From contig CAVSWC010000005.1 in NCBI GenBank assembly GCA_963731585.1, positions 1 through 64,000 of the forward strand: 64,000 nucleotides of DNA. Direction: 5' to 3'. Position numbers and translations under genes: made by a program. The notes beneath the pieces were generated by a model. The model made no database searches, was not told the origin of the DNA, and saw only the letters and a list, made by a program, of their open reading frames with translations. The DNA comes from CANKHA01 sp963731585 (GTDB taxonomy: Bacteria > Pseudomonadota > Alphaproteobacteria > Rhizobiales > Xanthobacteraceae). Numbering within the stretch: the stretch's first letter is position 1; each line of letters starts with the position of its first letter. Below, in pieces: positions 1-7,781 of the stretch.

Positions 1-344
1 ATCGACACGCTGGTGCGCGACATGGTGGAGCGCTCGCGCGAGGCCGGGGACATCGTGCAGAGCGAGGAGGTTGGCGGGGGCGATGCTGGGCTGCGCGGAT
101 GCTTGGGCGCCCATCGGATCTACCTCGAGCGAGCGCGCGGCGGCGAGCGGGCCGCGGCCTCCACCGGCATGCCGGCGCTGTTCGACCACCACCTGGCGCA
201 TCCCGGGGAGGTGCCGGCGCCGGACCCGGATGCGGACGAGCTTGCAGCGGGTGACCGACTATCTGGCCGGGATGACCGATCGGTACTGCCTGGCGCCACT
301 GGGGGGGGAACTGTGCTGCGGGGGCGGAAGGTGGCTCCGGCTGA
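1..344 (+). CDS. dgt: dGTP triphosphohydrolase, C-terminal fragment (frame-broken)
   Basis: C-terminal part of a dGTPase (HD-type dNTP triphosphohydrolase), cut by the window edge. Frame 1 opens with IDTLVRDMVERSREAGDIVQ, typical of the helical C-terminal part, and frame 2 carries VTDYLAGMTDRYCL, the family's C-terminal signature. At least two indels separate them, so the reading frame cannot be followed as given. A TGA at 342-344 overlaps the ATG of the following primase gene in a TGATG junction. The order dgt then dnaG is typical of Actinobacteria and is unlike the alphaproteobacterial genes that follow. The family call is from recognised motifs; the taxon is inferred. Confidence 0.7.
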
Positions 345-1738
345 TGGCGCTGCTCTCGCCTCGGACAGCGTGGACCGGGTGAAGGAGGCGTCGGAAATCG
401 TCGAGGTCGTGTCGGCGTACACCGATCTGCGGCAGAGGGGGAAGGACTGGTGGGGGAACTGCCCGTTCCACGACGAGAAAACGCCGTCGTTCAGGTGGAA
501 CCCGCTGGACAAGCTCTACCACTGCTTCGGCTGCCAGGCGAGCGGGGACGTCATTACGTTCGTGCAGGAGAAGGAAGGCCTGAGCTTCCCCGAGGCGGTC
601 GAGCTCGCTGGCGGAGCGGTACGGGGTGGAGCTGGAGCGGGATTGAGGAGGATCCGGCGGCGGAGGCTGCGCAGCAGAAGAAGGCGCGGCTGTACGAGGT
701 TCTCGGCGCGGACGGCGAAGTTCTCTTCGAGACGTATCTGTGGGAGGGGACGAAGCCGGAGGCGCGGAAGGCGCGCGAGTATCTGGAGGGGCGGGGGCTG
801 AAGCCAGGAGGTCCTGCGGAGCTTCGGGGTCGGGATGGCGCCGAACCGGTGGGACTCGGTGCTTGCTGGGAGGCCAGCAGGCGGGTTTCAAGCTGGAGGG
901 GCTGGGAGGCGGGGCTCGCGGCGGAAGCGGCAACCGGGGGGCGTACGACTACTTCAGGCAGCGGATCATGTTCCCGATTCGGGACCAGCGCGGGAGGGTG
1001 ATCGGGTTCGGGGGGCGGGCGCAGCGGGCCGAGGAGAAGGCGAAGTACGTGAACTGGCCGAAGCAGGCTGTACCGCAAGAGCGAGACCCTTCTTACGGGA
1101 TCGATGTGGCCAGAGGGCCGATTGCGCGTGAGCGGCGGGCGGTGGTGGTGGAGGGATACACCGACGTGCTGGCGCTGCACCAAGCGGGGATCACGAATGC
1201 GGTGGCGATCATGGGGACTGCGATCACGCCGGAGCAGTTGAAGATGCTGGGTGGGTTGACGGAGGCTGTGGTGCTGGCGCTGGATGCGGATCGGGCGGGG
1301 GCTGACGCGATGATCCGCGCGCAGCGGGTGGCGGGGGGCAAGGGGATGGACCTGCGGGTGGCGGCGATGCCTGAGGGAGAGGACCCGGCGGACATGCTCG
1401 CCGGCGGCGACGTGGAGCGGTTCGGGAAGCTGGTGGACGAGGCGATCGACCTGCCGAGCTTCAGGGTGCGGACATCGCTGGGGCGCGGCGAGGTGGGGAG
1501 TCTGGCGGGGCGGGAGCGAGCGCTGAGCGAGGTGGCGCCGATGCTGAAGGCGATGGGGGAGACGACGGTCGGGTCGACGAGTTGGTGCGGGAGGTGGCGG
1601 ACGGCCTGGACACCGACCCGGCTCTGGTGCGGGAGCGGGTGCGGACTGCGGATCTGGATGCAATCGGGGACGGTGGGGGGACAGCAACGGCTCCGCGCGG
1701 GGCGAAGAAGGCCGCGGCTGCGGTGCGGCGAACCAGGG
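344..1738 (+). CDS. dnaG: DNA primase DnaG, frame-broken and truncated by a chimeric join
   Basis: DnaG makes RNA primers at the replication fork. The CHC2 zinc-binding domain is near 450-545 (CPFHDEKTPSF, then CFGCQASGDV). A linker is spread over three frames at 650-960, and the Toprim catalytic domain lies at 960-1400 in frame 2, with acidic motifs EGYTD and LDADRAG. A DnaB-interaction-domain start (VREVADGLDTDPALVRER) follows in frame 3 near 1580-1645. I count at least six single-base indels. The start is taken at ATG 344 (MALLSP), with an indel before DSVDRVKEA. The gene stops being primase-like near 1735, where an unrelated alphaproteobacterial gene begins mid-sequence. The actinobacterial (Thermoleophilia-like) origin is inferred from the gene pair and style. 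Confidence 0.75.
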
Positions 1739-1739
1739 C

Positions 1740-2316
1740 GCGATCAACACGGCTGGCTCGCACGGCGATCCGCATGTGCTGCCGTTGCTGAAGCAGCCGG
1801 ATCTCAGCTATGCGGACCCGCGAAAGTCGCTCGACGACATGCTGGTCTCCGGCGAGGTCGATTGCACCATGGGCACCAGCATTCCCCGTTCGGTCCTGAG
1901 CAATCCGAACCGTCGGCCGGCTCCTTCCGAACTATTACCAGGACGAGAAGGATTACTACAAGAAGACGAAGATCTTCCCGATCATGCACCTCGTCGCCAT
2001 CCGGAAGGACGTCTACGAGAAGCATCCCTTCGTCGCGACCAGCCTCTATAATGCCTTCGTGCAGGCCAAAGTGCTGGCGCTGAAGAAGATGTTCTCCACG
2101 CGGGCGCTTCGCTACATGATGCCGTTCCTGCCGGCGCAACTCGACGAAATCCGCGATGTCTTCGGCGACGATCCGTGGCCGTATGGCGTCGAGGATAATC
2201 GCCCAACGCTGGAAGCGCTGGTGCGATACATGCACGAGCAGCATTTCATCGCCAAGAAGATGCCGATCGAAGAGCTGTTTGCAAAGACCTACGGGCATAC
2301 CGAACCGGCCTTCTGA
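1740..2316 (+). CDS. 4,5-dihydroxyphthalate decarboxylase-like protein, C-terminal part
   Basis: Matches the fold shared by 4,5-dihydroxyphthalate decarboxylase (Pht5 type) and periplasmic binding proteins. The 5' part is lost at the join near 1735. Frame 3 reads GDPHVLPLLKQPDLSYADP and then VDCTMGTSIPRSV. An indel near 1915 moves the rest to frame 1 (NYYQDEKDYYKKTKIFPIMH), which ends YGHTEPAF. The conserved tail with WPYGVEDNRPTLEALVRYMH is typical of the family. A class II aldolase gene follows 19 bp downstream with its own ribosome-binding site, suggesting one transcript. In such clusters the family removes a carboxyl group from dihydroxylated aromatic acids, but the substrate here is unknown. 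Confidence 0.7.
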
Positions 2317-2335
2317 TCACGGAGATCCAACTGCC

Positions 2336-3118
2336 ATGAATAAAATCGACGCGATCATGGATGACCTCGTGATCGCCAATCGCATCCTCGCGCGCGAAGA
2401 CGTCGTGGATGCCTATGGCCATGTCAGCATCCGCCATCCCGACAAGCCCAATCATTTCTTCCTCGCGCGTTCGCTCGCGCCGGAAATGGTGACGCGCGAC
2501 GACATTGTCGAGTTCGGCATGGACGGCGAGCCGGTGCGCGACGAAAAGCGTCCGCTCTATCTCGAGCGCTTCATACACGCCGGTATTCTGGAAGCGCGGC
2601 CGGATGTAATGGCGGTGGTGCATGCGCATGCCGAGGACATCCTTCCTTTCGGCATCGCCACAGATATGCCGCTGCGGCCGGTGATCCATGCCGGCAGCTT
2701 CATCGGCGCGAATGTGCCGGTGTGGGATATCGCGGACAAATTCGGCGACACCAATGTGCTGGTTTCGAATATCGAGCAGGCGCGGGATCTGGCGAAAAAG
2801 CTCGGCGGCAGCAATGTGGCGCTCATGAGCGGTCACGGTTTTGCGTCGGCCTCCAAATCGCTGATCGAGGTCGTGCGCATGTCGGTTTATCTGCCGCGCA
2901 ACGCCCGCGTCCTGCAGAAAGCCAAGGTGCTCGGCGGCAAGATCAGATACCTGTCGCAAGGCGAAATCGACGCCCGCAATAAGGGCTACAGCCCTTATTC
3001 CACCGAGACTTGGCGCACCTGGGAATACTGGGCGAACAAGGCCGGCTGCGGCCACTTGCTCAACCGGCCGGACGGCGGGCCGATCTACGTCCACGATCAC
3101 AAACCCGAACATAAGTAA
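2336..3118 (+). CDS. class II aldolase/adducin family protein (possible aromatic-acid decarboxylase)
   Basis: 260-residue zinc-dependent class II aldolase fold. The metal-binding histidines are visible in VVHAHAEDILPFG (about residue 100) and SGHGFASAS (about residue 170). ATG 2336 is preceded by GGAGATCC at good spacing; the longer frame upstream overlaps the previous gene. Besides sugar-phosphate aldolases, this family includes 3,4-dihydroxyphthalate decarboxylase and related aromatic decarboxylases. Sitting between a dihydroxyphthalate-decarboxylase-like gene and an FAH hydrolase, a decarboxylase or aldolase step in aromatic catabolism is the most economical guess. No indels are seen. Confidence 0.75.
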   Translation: MNKIDAIMDDLVIANRILAREDVVDAYGHVSIRHPDKPNHFFLARSLAPEMVTRDDIVEFGMDGEPVRDEKRPLYLERFIHAGILEARPDVMAVVHAHAEDILPFGIATDMPLRPVIHAGSFIGANVPVWDIADKFGDTNVLVSNIEQARDLAKKLGGSNVALMSGHGFASASKSLIEVVRMSVYLPRNARVLQKAKVLGGKIRYLSQGEIDARNKGYSPYSTETWRTWEYWANKAGCGHLLNRPDGGPIYVHDHKPEHK

Positions 3119-3143
3119 GCCGCCTGGCGGCCGGAGATAACCA

Positions 3144-3974
3144 ATGAAGCTCGCGAGCTATGGGGTGGACGGCAAGGCCGCTTTCGGCGCCGTCGTTGGC
3201 GACGGTGTCGTCACCCTGAAGGGCTATAACGATCTGCGTGGCGCGCTGGAAGCGGGCGCGCTGGCGGAGCTTAGCAAGCAGGCGGAAGGCGCCAAGCCCG
3301 ACCGCAAATTGTCCGACGTCAAATTCCTGCCCGTGATCCCCAATCCGAAGAAAATCCTCTGCATCGGCATCAACTACAAGTCGCATGCAGCGGAGTCCGG
3401 CCACGACGCGCCGACGCTGCCGAACATCTTTACCCGCTTCACCGATACGCTTGCCGAGCATGAAGGCACGATGGTGAAGCCAAAGGCGTCGAATACCTTC
3501 GACTTCGAAGGCGAACTGGTGGCGATCATCGGCAAGGGTGGACGCGCCATCGAGGCGAAGGACGCGCTCACCCACGTCGCCGGCTATACCTGCTTCTGCG
3601 ACGGCAGCGCGCGGGATTTCCTCAAATATTCGCTGATCGCCTCCAAGAATTTCCCGCGCACCGGGCCGCTCGGTCCCTGGCTGGTCACGGCCGACGAAAT
3701 CCCCGACCCCACCAAGCTGGTGCTGAAGACGCGGCTGAACGGCCAGGAGATGCAGAAGTCGGGCACCGACGTGCTGATCCACGACATTCCGGCGATCATC
3801 GCCTTCTGCTCGAAATTCACCACGCTCTCGCCGGGCGACGTGATCGCCACCGGCACCCCGGAAGGCATCGGCGGCAAGCGCAATCCGCCGGTCTGGATGA
3901 AGGCCGGCGACGTGCTGGAGGTCGAAATCTCCGGCATCGGCACGTTGCGCAGCCGTATCGTGGATGAGAAATAA
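3144..3974 (+). CDS. fumarylacetoacetate hydrolase family protein
   Basis: 276-residue FAH-fold hydrolase that would cleave a C-C bond of a ring-fission product such as fumarylpyruvate or an oxo-hydroxy-diacid. The N-terminal cap is followed by the catalytic core from about residue 70 (ILCIGINYKSHAAESG). The divalent-metal site is recognisable in FDFEGELVAIIGKGGR and CFCDGSARDFLKYS. A GGAGA ribosome-binding site precedes ATG 3144, 25 bp after the aldolase stop. With the gentisate-dioxygenase-like gene on the other strand, fumarylpyruvate hydrolase is plausible, but no maleylpyruvate isomerase is in view. Intact. Confidence 0.85.
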   Translation: MKLASYGVDGKAAFGAVVGDGVVTLKGYNDLRGALEAGALAELSKQAEGAKPDRKLSDVKFLPVIPNPKKILCIGINYKSHAAESGHDAPTLPNIFTRFTDTLAEHEGTMVKPKASNTFDFEGELVAIIGKGGRAIEAKDALTHVAGYTCFCDGSARDFLKYSLIASKNFPRTGPLGPWLVTADEIPDPTKLVLKTRLNGQEMQKSGTDVLIHDIPAIIAFCSKFTTLSPGDVIATGTPEGIGGKRNPPVWMKAGDVLEVEISGIGTLRSRIVDEK

Positions 3975-3994
3975 CAGGTCTGCGTAAACACTCC

Positions 3995-4109
3995 GCCTCA
4001 TCCTGAGGAGGCAGCGCAGCCGGTAACTGGCTCGAGCGTCTCGAAGGATGGCAGCGACCTGATGGTTCGAGACGCGTTGCTTGCGCAACGCTCCTCTTCA
4101 CCATGAGGA
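3995..4109. repeat. dispersed palindromic repeat, family B, copy 1
   Basis: Starts GCCTCATCCTGAGGAG and ends CCTCTTCACCATGAGGA, with inner arms CGTCTCGAAGGATGGC and GATGGTTCGAGACGCG. The arms can fold into a long imperfect hairpin. A second copy lies at 58495-58598. It sits between the convergent FAH and gentisate-dioxygenase-like genes, a usual place for such intergenic repeats in Bradyrhizobium relatives. Confidence 0.8.
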
Positions 4110-4141
4110 AAGAGTTTGATCGTCGTAGAAATCCGAAGCAT

Positions 4142-4169
4142 AAAAAGCGCCGCCCGAAGGCGGCGCTTT
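4142..4169 (-). terminator. intrinsic terminator of the gentisate-dioxygenase-like gene
   Basis: Perfect 11-bp stem (AAAGCGCCGCC / GGCGGCGCTTT) with loop CGAA. Read on the minus strand it is followed by a run of five T. It lies 22 bp beyond the stop of the minus-strand dioxygenase gene. Confidence 0.85.
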
Positions 4170-4190
4170 CGTTGAAGCTCGCAAGCTCGT

Positions 4191-5402
4191 TCAGGCGACG
4201 ATCTGCACAATCTCGTCCTTTGCGGTCTTACCCTGCGAGCGGTACTGGCCGATGTTGTTGAGGATCGCGGCGTCGGACACCGTATACAGCACGGCGTCGC
4301 TCTTGCCCGTGCTGACGTGTCGGCGCCAGGCGAAGTTCGGCACCACCATGATGTCGTTCTCCTGCCACTCGTAGCGCTTCCCGGCGATCTCCGAATAGCC
4401 CGAGCCGGCCATCACCACGATAAAGGTCGAGCAAGTTTCGCGTTTGAACTTCAGCTCCTCGCCCGGACGCAGCAGCTGCACTTTGTAATCCAGGGTCGGA
4501 TAGACCGGCTTGCCGGTGACCGGATTGACCAGCTGCAGCTGAATCCCCTCGTAGGGATCGCCTTGCTCCTTGCGCAGCTTATCGAGCGAGGCGCGAAGAT
4601 CAGCACCCCGATAGTGGAACATCGGCGTCGGGTCCTTGCCCCAGCCGCGCTGGTGATTGACGAAGGTCGGCTTCAGGCCGCCATTGCCGTACAACCGGGA
4701 CGAATGTCCGTCGGCATAGGTCGTCGGCTGGCTTTTTTCATTGCTGCCGGGCGCGCCTTCGTATTCCTGATCGACCCATGCGACGTCGAGGAACTCCAGC
4801 AGCGGCCAGTCCAGCATGTCGATCCAGATTACCGGCGCCTTCGCGTCGTTGGCGTGGTCGTGCCAGGTGCCGTTCGGCGTCAGGATGATGTCGCCCCGCA
4901 CCGCCTCGCAGCGCTCGCCTTCCACATTGGTGAAGCCGCCCTTCTCGGAGAGGATGGTGCGGCTGGCGTTCGGGCTGTGAATGTGCGCCGGGGCGACGTC
5001 GCCCGGGTTGTAGATCGAGATGGCGCAGCGGATGGTGTTGGTAACTTGCAAACGCCCCCCGAGACCCGGGTTAGTGAGGAGAATGCTCTGCCGGTCGGTG
5101 AATTCGATCGGGGAAACTTCTGCCTGGCTGGCAATGCCGGCGATGCGGTTGAGGAAGGGGCTATACTCCTTCCAGCGCCAATGGTGCGCGGCCGTCTTGA
5201 GCTGATTGGCCGCCACGCGCCCGCTCGCCAGCGGAGCAAGACCCGTGTCGCCGCCGGTGTCGGCAAACCAGGGCAGTTGCGCCGGCGCGTTCATCTGGGT
5301 GCGGACCCAGATGTGATGGCTTGATGCATCTTGATTGAGCTGCTCAAGCAGCTGGCGCGCCTTCTGAATCGAGGCGGGTGCTTCCTGGGTGGCGACGGCC
5401 AT
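4191..5402 (-). CDS. gentisate 1,2-dioxygenase-like double-cupin protein
   Basis: 403 residues. The N-terminal cupin carries iron ligands of the gentisate dioxygenase family (APAHIHSPNASRTIL near 145, then NGTWHDHAND near 180). A C-terminal cupin at about 300-380 has the usual degenerate metal site. The family opens the ring of gentisate or related dihydroxylated acids to maleylpyruvate-type products. The protein is longer than typical gentisate dioxygenases (about 350), mainly at the N-terminus and interdomain region, so the substrate may differ (salicylate, hydroxynaphthoate or a heteroaromatic acid). AAGGAG precedes the start. It probably forms a minus-strand group with the two hydrolases upstream. 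Confidence 0.8.
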   Translation of the reverse strand: MAVATQEAPASIQKARQLLEQLNQDASSHHIWVRTQMNAPAQLPWFADTGGDTGLAPLASGRVAANQLKTAAHHWRWKEYSPFLNRIAGIASQAEVSPIEFTDRQSILLTNPGLGGRLQVTNTIRCAISIYNPGDVAPAHIHSPNASRTILSEKGGFTNVEGERCEAVRGDIILTPNGTWHDHANDAKAPVIWIDMLDWPLLEFLDVAWVDQEYEGAPGSNEKSQPTTYADGHSSRLYGNGGLKPTFVNHQRGWGKDPTPMFHYRGADLRASLDKLRKEQGDPYEGIQLQLVNPVTGKPVYPTLDYKVQLLRPGEELKFKRETCSTFIVVMAGSGYSEIAGKRYEWQENDIMVVPNFAWRRHVSTGKSDAVLYTVSDAAILNNIGQYRSQGKTAKDEIVQIVA

Positions 5403-5540
5403 TGTACTTCTCCTTGAGAGGATAGGCTCAGCCCGGCGTGCCGGGCTCTAGGATCAAAGTATAGTCCTGGTTTGGCTTTTGCAAAGAAGCGGCGCGCATT
5501 GCACCCTCGCGAAAAACGATAGCCGTCCAATTGATCGCCA

Positions 5541-6323
5541 TTAATGCGCTGACAAGAATTGCTGCAGTGCACCGTTGAAGTTGCGGGGTTGTTCGAGATT
5601 GGACAGGTGTCCGGCACCGTGCAGTTCGACCAGCTTGGAGCCGGCAATGGCCGCGTTGATCGCCTTTATCCCCGGCACGGTGGGGTCCTTTGTGCCGACG
5701 ATGAGCAGGGTGGGCGCAGTGATCCCGGGCAGCCCCGGACGCAGGTCATAATCGGCGAGCGCACCCGCGCAGCCAATAAAGCCTTTCACCGGCGTGTGGC
5801 GGATCATGTCGCAGGCTTTCTGAAACACCGCCGGATTGTTCTCGATGAACTCGGGCGGGAACCAGCGCCGCGCGGTCGCGTCCACCAGCGGTTCGATCCC
5901 GTCCTTCTGTGCGATCGCGATGCGCTCTTCCCATTGCTGGGCGGACGCGGGCGAGGAGGCAGGGCCGCAGTCGCAGACGACAAGCCGGTCCACGCGGTCG
6001 GGATGCTTCGGCGCCAGCGCAAGCCCGGTCATCCCGCCCATGGAGATCCCGACAAAATGCGCGCGCTTGATCGATAGCGCATCAAACAGTCCGACCAGGT
6101 CGGCGACCAGCATGTCGAAATTGTAGCGGCCGTCCGTGGCCTCGGTGCCGCCGTGGCCGCGCTGGTCATAGCGCAATATGCGGAAGGATCTGTTCAACGC
6201 CGCGGCCTGCTCGTCCCACATCGACAGATTGGTGGCGAGGGAATTGCTGAAGACGAGCCAAGGCGCGCCTTCGGGACCTTCGATCTGATAATTGAACGTG
6301 ATGCCGTTCGCCTTGATTTGCAT
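5541..6323 (-). CDS. pcaD: 3-oxoadipate enol-lactonase-type alpha/beta hydrolase
   Basis: 260 residues, full-length alpha/beta hydrolase. It has an oxyanion-side VFSNSLATNLSMWD near 28, a nucleophile elbow GISMGG near 95, a catalytic acid in VGTKDPTVPG and a histidine in HGAGHLSNLEQP. The NSLATNLSMWD pattern is characteristic of PcaD, which hydrolyses 3-oxoadipate enol-lactone in the beta-ketoadipate pathway. It stands without other pca genes here, next to the gentisate-type dioxygenase, so a different lactone or ester is possible. It begins 32 bp downstream of the minus-strand hydrolase gene and is intact. Confidence 0.8.
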   Translation of the reverse strand: MQIKANGITFNYQIEGPEGAPWLVFSNSLATNLSMWDEQAAALNRSFRILRYDQRGHGGTEATDGRYNFDMLVADLVGLFDALSIKRAHFVGISMGGMTGLALAPKHPDRVDRLVVCDCGPASSPASAQQWEERIAIAQKDGIEPLVDATARRWFPPEFIENNPAVFQKACDMIRHTPVKGFIGCAGALADYDLRPGLPGITAPTLLIVGTKDPTVPGIKAINAAIAGSKLVELHGAGHLSNLEQPRNFNGALQQFLSAH

Positions 6324-6354
6324 GAGCTGCGTGAATCCTTTTCTTGGGACGTGA

Positions 6355-7143
6355 CTAGCGGCCCGCTTTCCCGAGGAAATCTTTCAGCAGCGCGAGTAGC
6401 GCCGCCGGACCGGTGGACGGCATGAAATGCCCGGCATCGATGGCTTCGAAACGCGCGTTCGGAATTTTGCTGGCGATCTCCTGACTGCCGGCGAGCGGAC
6501 GCACGGTGTCCTGGCGCCCGCCCACGACCAGGGTCGGGACGTTTATGGCCGGCAGCATATTGACCACGTTGGTGCGCGCCAGCATGCGGTTGGCATGGGC
6601 GAAGCCGACCGGATCGTTGGCGAGATAGCGCCCGCGATAGGCTTCGAAGGTTTCACGATCGGTGAGTTCCGGCGGATAGGATTTCTCCAGCGTGATCGCC
6701 AGCACTCCGCGCATGCCCTCGCGCTCGGCCAGATCGGCGCGGTCGTTGAGCGCGCCGGCGCGGCTCGGATCGACGCCCAGCGCGGGATTGCACAAAACGA
6801 GCGAGGCGACCTCGTTCGGGTGCCGCTCGCGGAAGGCGAGCGCCTGCGTGCTCGCGGCCGCCACGGCGACAATGTGATAGGGCGGATCGAGCTTCAATTC
6901 CTTCAGCAAGCCTTCGATATCCTCGACGGCGGTGTCGTTGCCGAATTGCGGCCGGACCTTTTCCGTCAGTCCGGCGCCGCGCTGGTCATAGCGCAACACG
7001 CGAAAGTTACCGGTCAGGCCAGGTGACACCTTGTCCCAGCTGTCGAGTGTTCCCCCCATCTCGTGCAGGAGCAGGACAACAGGCCCTTTCGCGCCCTCGA
7101 GCTTGTAGTGAATGCTGATCCCGTTGGCGGTCGTGAAAGGCAA
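6355..7143 (-). CDS. alpha/beta hydrolase with altered nucleophile elbow
   Basis: 262 residues, similar in layout to PcaD-type hydrolases (LLLHEMGGTLDSWD near 25, YDQRGAGLTEK near 55). The acid lies in VGGRQDTVRP and the histidine in DAGHFMPSTGP. The elbow, normally GxSxGG, reads VAAASTQALAF: a serine is present but both flanking glycines are replaced. Translation starts at TTG 7143, with GGAGG about 10 bases upstream. It is the first gene of the minus-strand group, divergent from the Mo hydroxylase genes across a ~140-bp gap. Function beyond hydrolase is not assignable. Confidence 0.75.
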   Translation of the reverse strand: MPFTTANGISIHYKLEGAKGPVVLLLHEMGGTLDSWDKVSPGLTGNFRVLRYDQRGAGLTEKVRPQFGNDTAVEDIEGLLKELKLDPPYHIVAVAAASTQALAFRERHPNEVASLVLCNPALGVDPSRAGALNDRADLAEREGMRGVLAITLEKSYPPELTDRETFEAYRGRYLANDPVGFAHANRMLARTNVVNMLPAINVPTLVVGGRQDTVRPLAGSQEIASKIPNARFEAIDAGHFMPSTGPAALLALLKDFLGKAGR

Positions 7144-7283
7144 TGTCAGATCCTCCGGTGGCTGGAATTTCGGTGGGGACTTTATGGCATCGGGCTTAGG
7201 CGATCCAGCGCCGCTGCGGGCTAAGGAGTCGCTAGACCACGAGCCGGGTTTCCCGGTTAAATAGGAGCTTGGGGAGAAAACGC
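7144..7283. promoter_or_regulatory. divergent promoter region between hydrolase and Mo-hydroxylase genes
   Basis: A 140-bp gap between two divergent catabolic gene groups, so at least two promoters must lie here or close by. I see no convincing -35/-10 pair or clear operator; the role is inferred from gene orientation alone. Confidence 0.4.
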
Positions 7284-7781
7284 ATGATTGCTCTTACCGT
7301 CAATGGCAAGGCACACCGGGTGGATGCCGATCCGGAGACGCCGCTGCTGTATGTGCTGCGCGACGATCTGCAGATGAACGGCGCCAAGTTCGGCTGTGGT
7401 CTCGGTCAATGCGGCGCCTGCACCGTGATGGTCGACGGCGAGGCGCAATTCTCCTGCATCACGCCGGTTTCGTCCGTTGAGGGCAAGGTGATCAAGACCG
7501 TTGAAGGCCTTGGCACGGTGGACCAGCCGAGCCCGTTGCAGCGCGCCTTCATCGAAGAACAGGCGGCGCAATGCGGCTACTGCATCGCCGGCATCATCAT
7601 GCGGGCGCAGGCTTTGCTGGAGAAGAACCCAGGCGTCTCGGAAGCCGAAATCCGCGAGGTTCTCTCTCTCAATCTCTGCCGCTGCGGCGCCCATGCACGG
7701 ATCGTGCGTGCAGTGCGCCGGGCGGGCACCGCGATGCAGCGCGCCGATGCCGGCCGTCAAACCCAGGGAGCCGCTAGATGA
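7284..7781 (+). CDS. [2Fe-2S] subunit of a molybdenum hydroxylase (IorA/CoxS type)
   Basis: 165 residues. An N-terminal plant-type [2Fe-2S] domain (GCGLGQCGACTVMVDG, then FSCITP) is followed by a helical second [2Fe-2S] domain (QCGYCIAGIIM, LNLCRCGAH). Both clusters have the full set of cysteines. It passes electrons from the Moco subunit. Start ATG 7284 has GGAG upstream; the TTG at 7269 is less likely. The stop overlaps the next start in an ATGA junction, showing translational coupling. The two-subunit form without an FAD subunit is that of isoquinoline 1-oxidoreductase and related N-heteroaromatic or aldehyde oxidoreductases. Confidence 0.9.
   Translation: MIALTVNGKAHRVDADPETPLLYVLRDDLQMNGAKFGCGLGQCGACTVMVDGEAQFSCITPVSSVEGKVIKTVEGLGTVDQPSPLQRAFIEEQAAQCGYCIAGIIMRAQALLEKNPGVSEAEIREVLSLNLCRCGAHARIVRAVRRAGTAMQRADAGRQTQGAAR

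Noticed and set aside
4317..5324. Long plus-strand open frame (335 codons) opposite the gentisate-dioxygenase-like gene
   Set aside because: Arginine- and histidine-rich translation with no family likeness; it is the antisense shadow of a GC-rich coding region with conserved cupin motifs on the minus strand.
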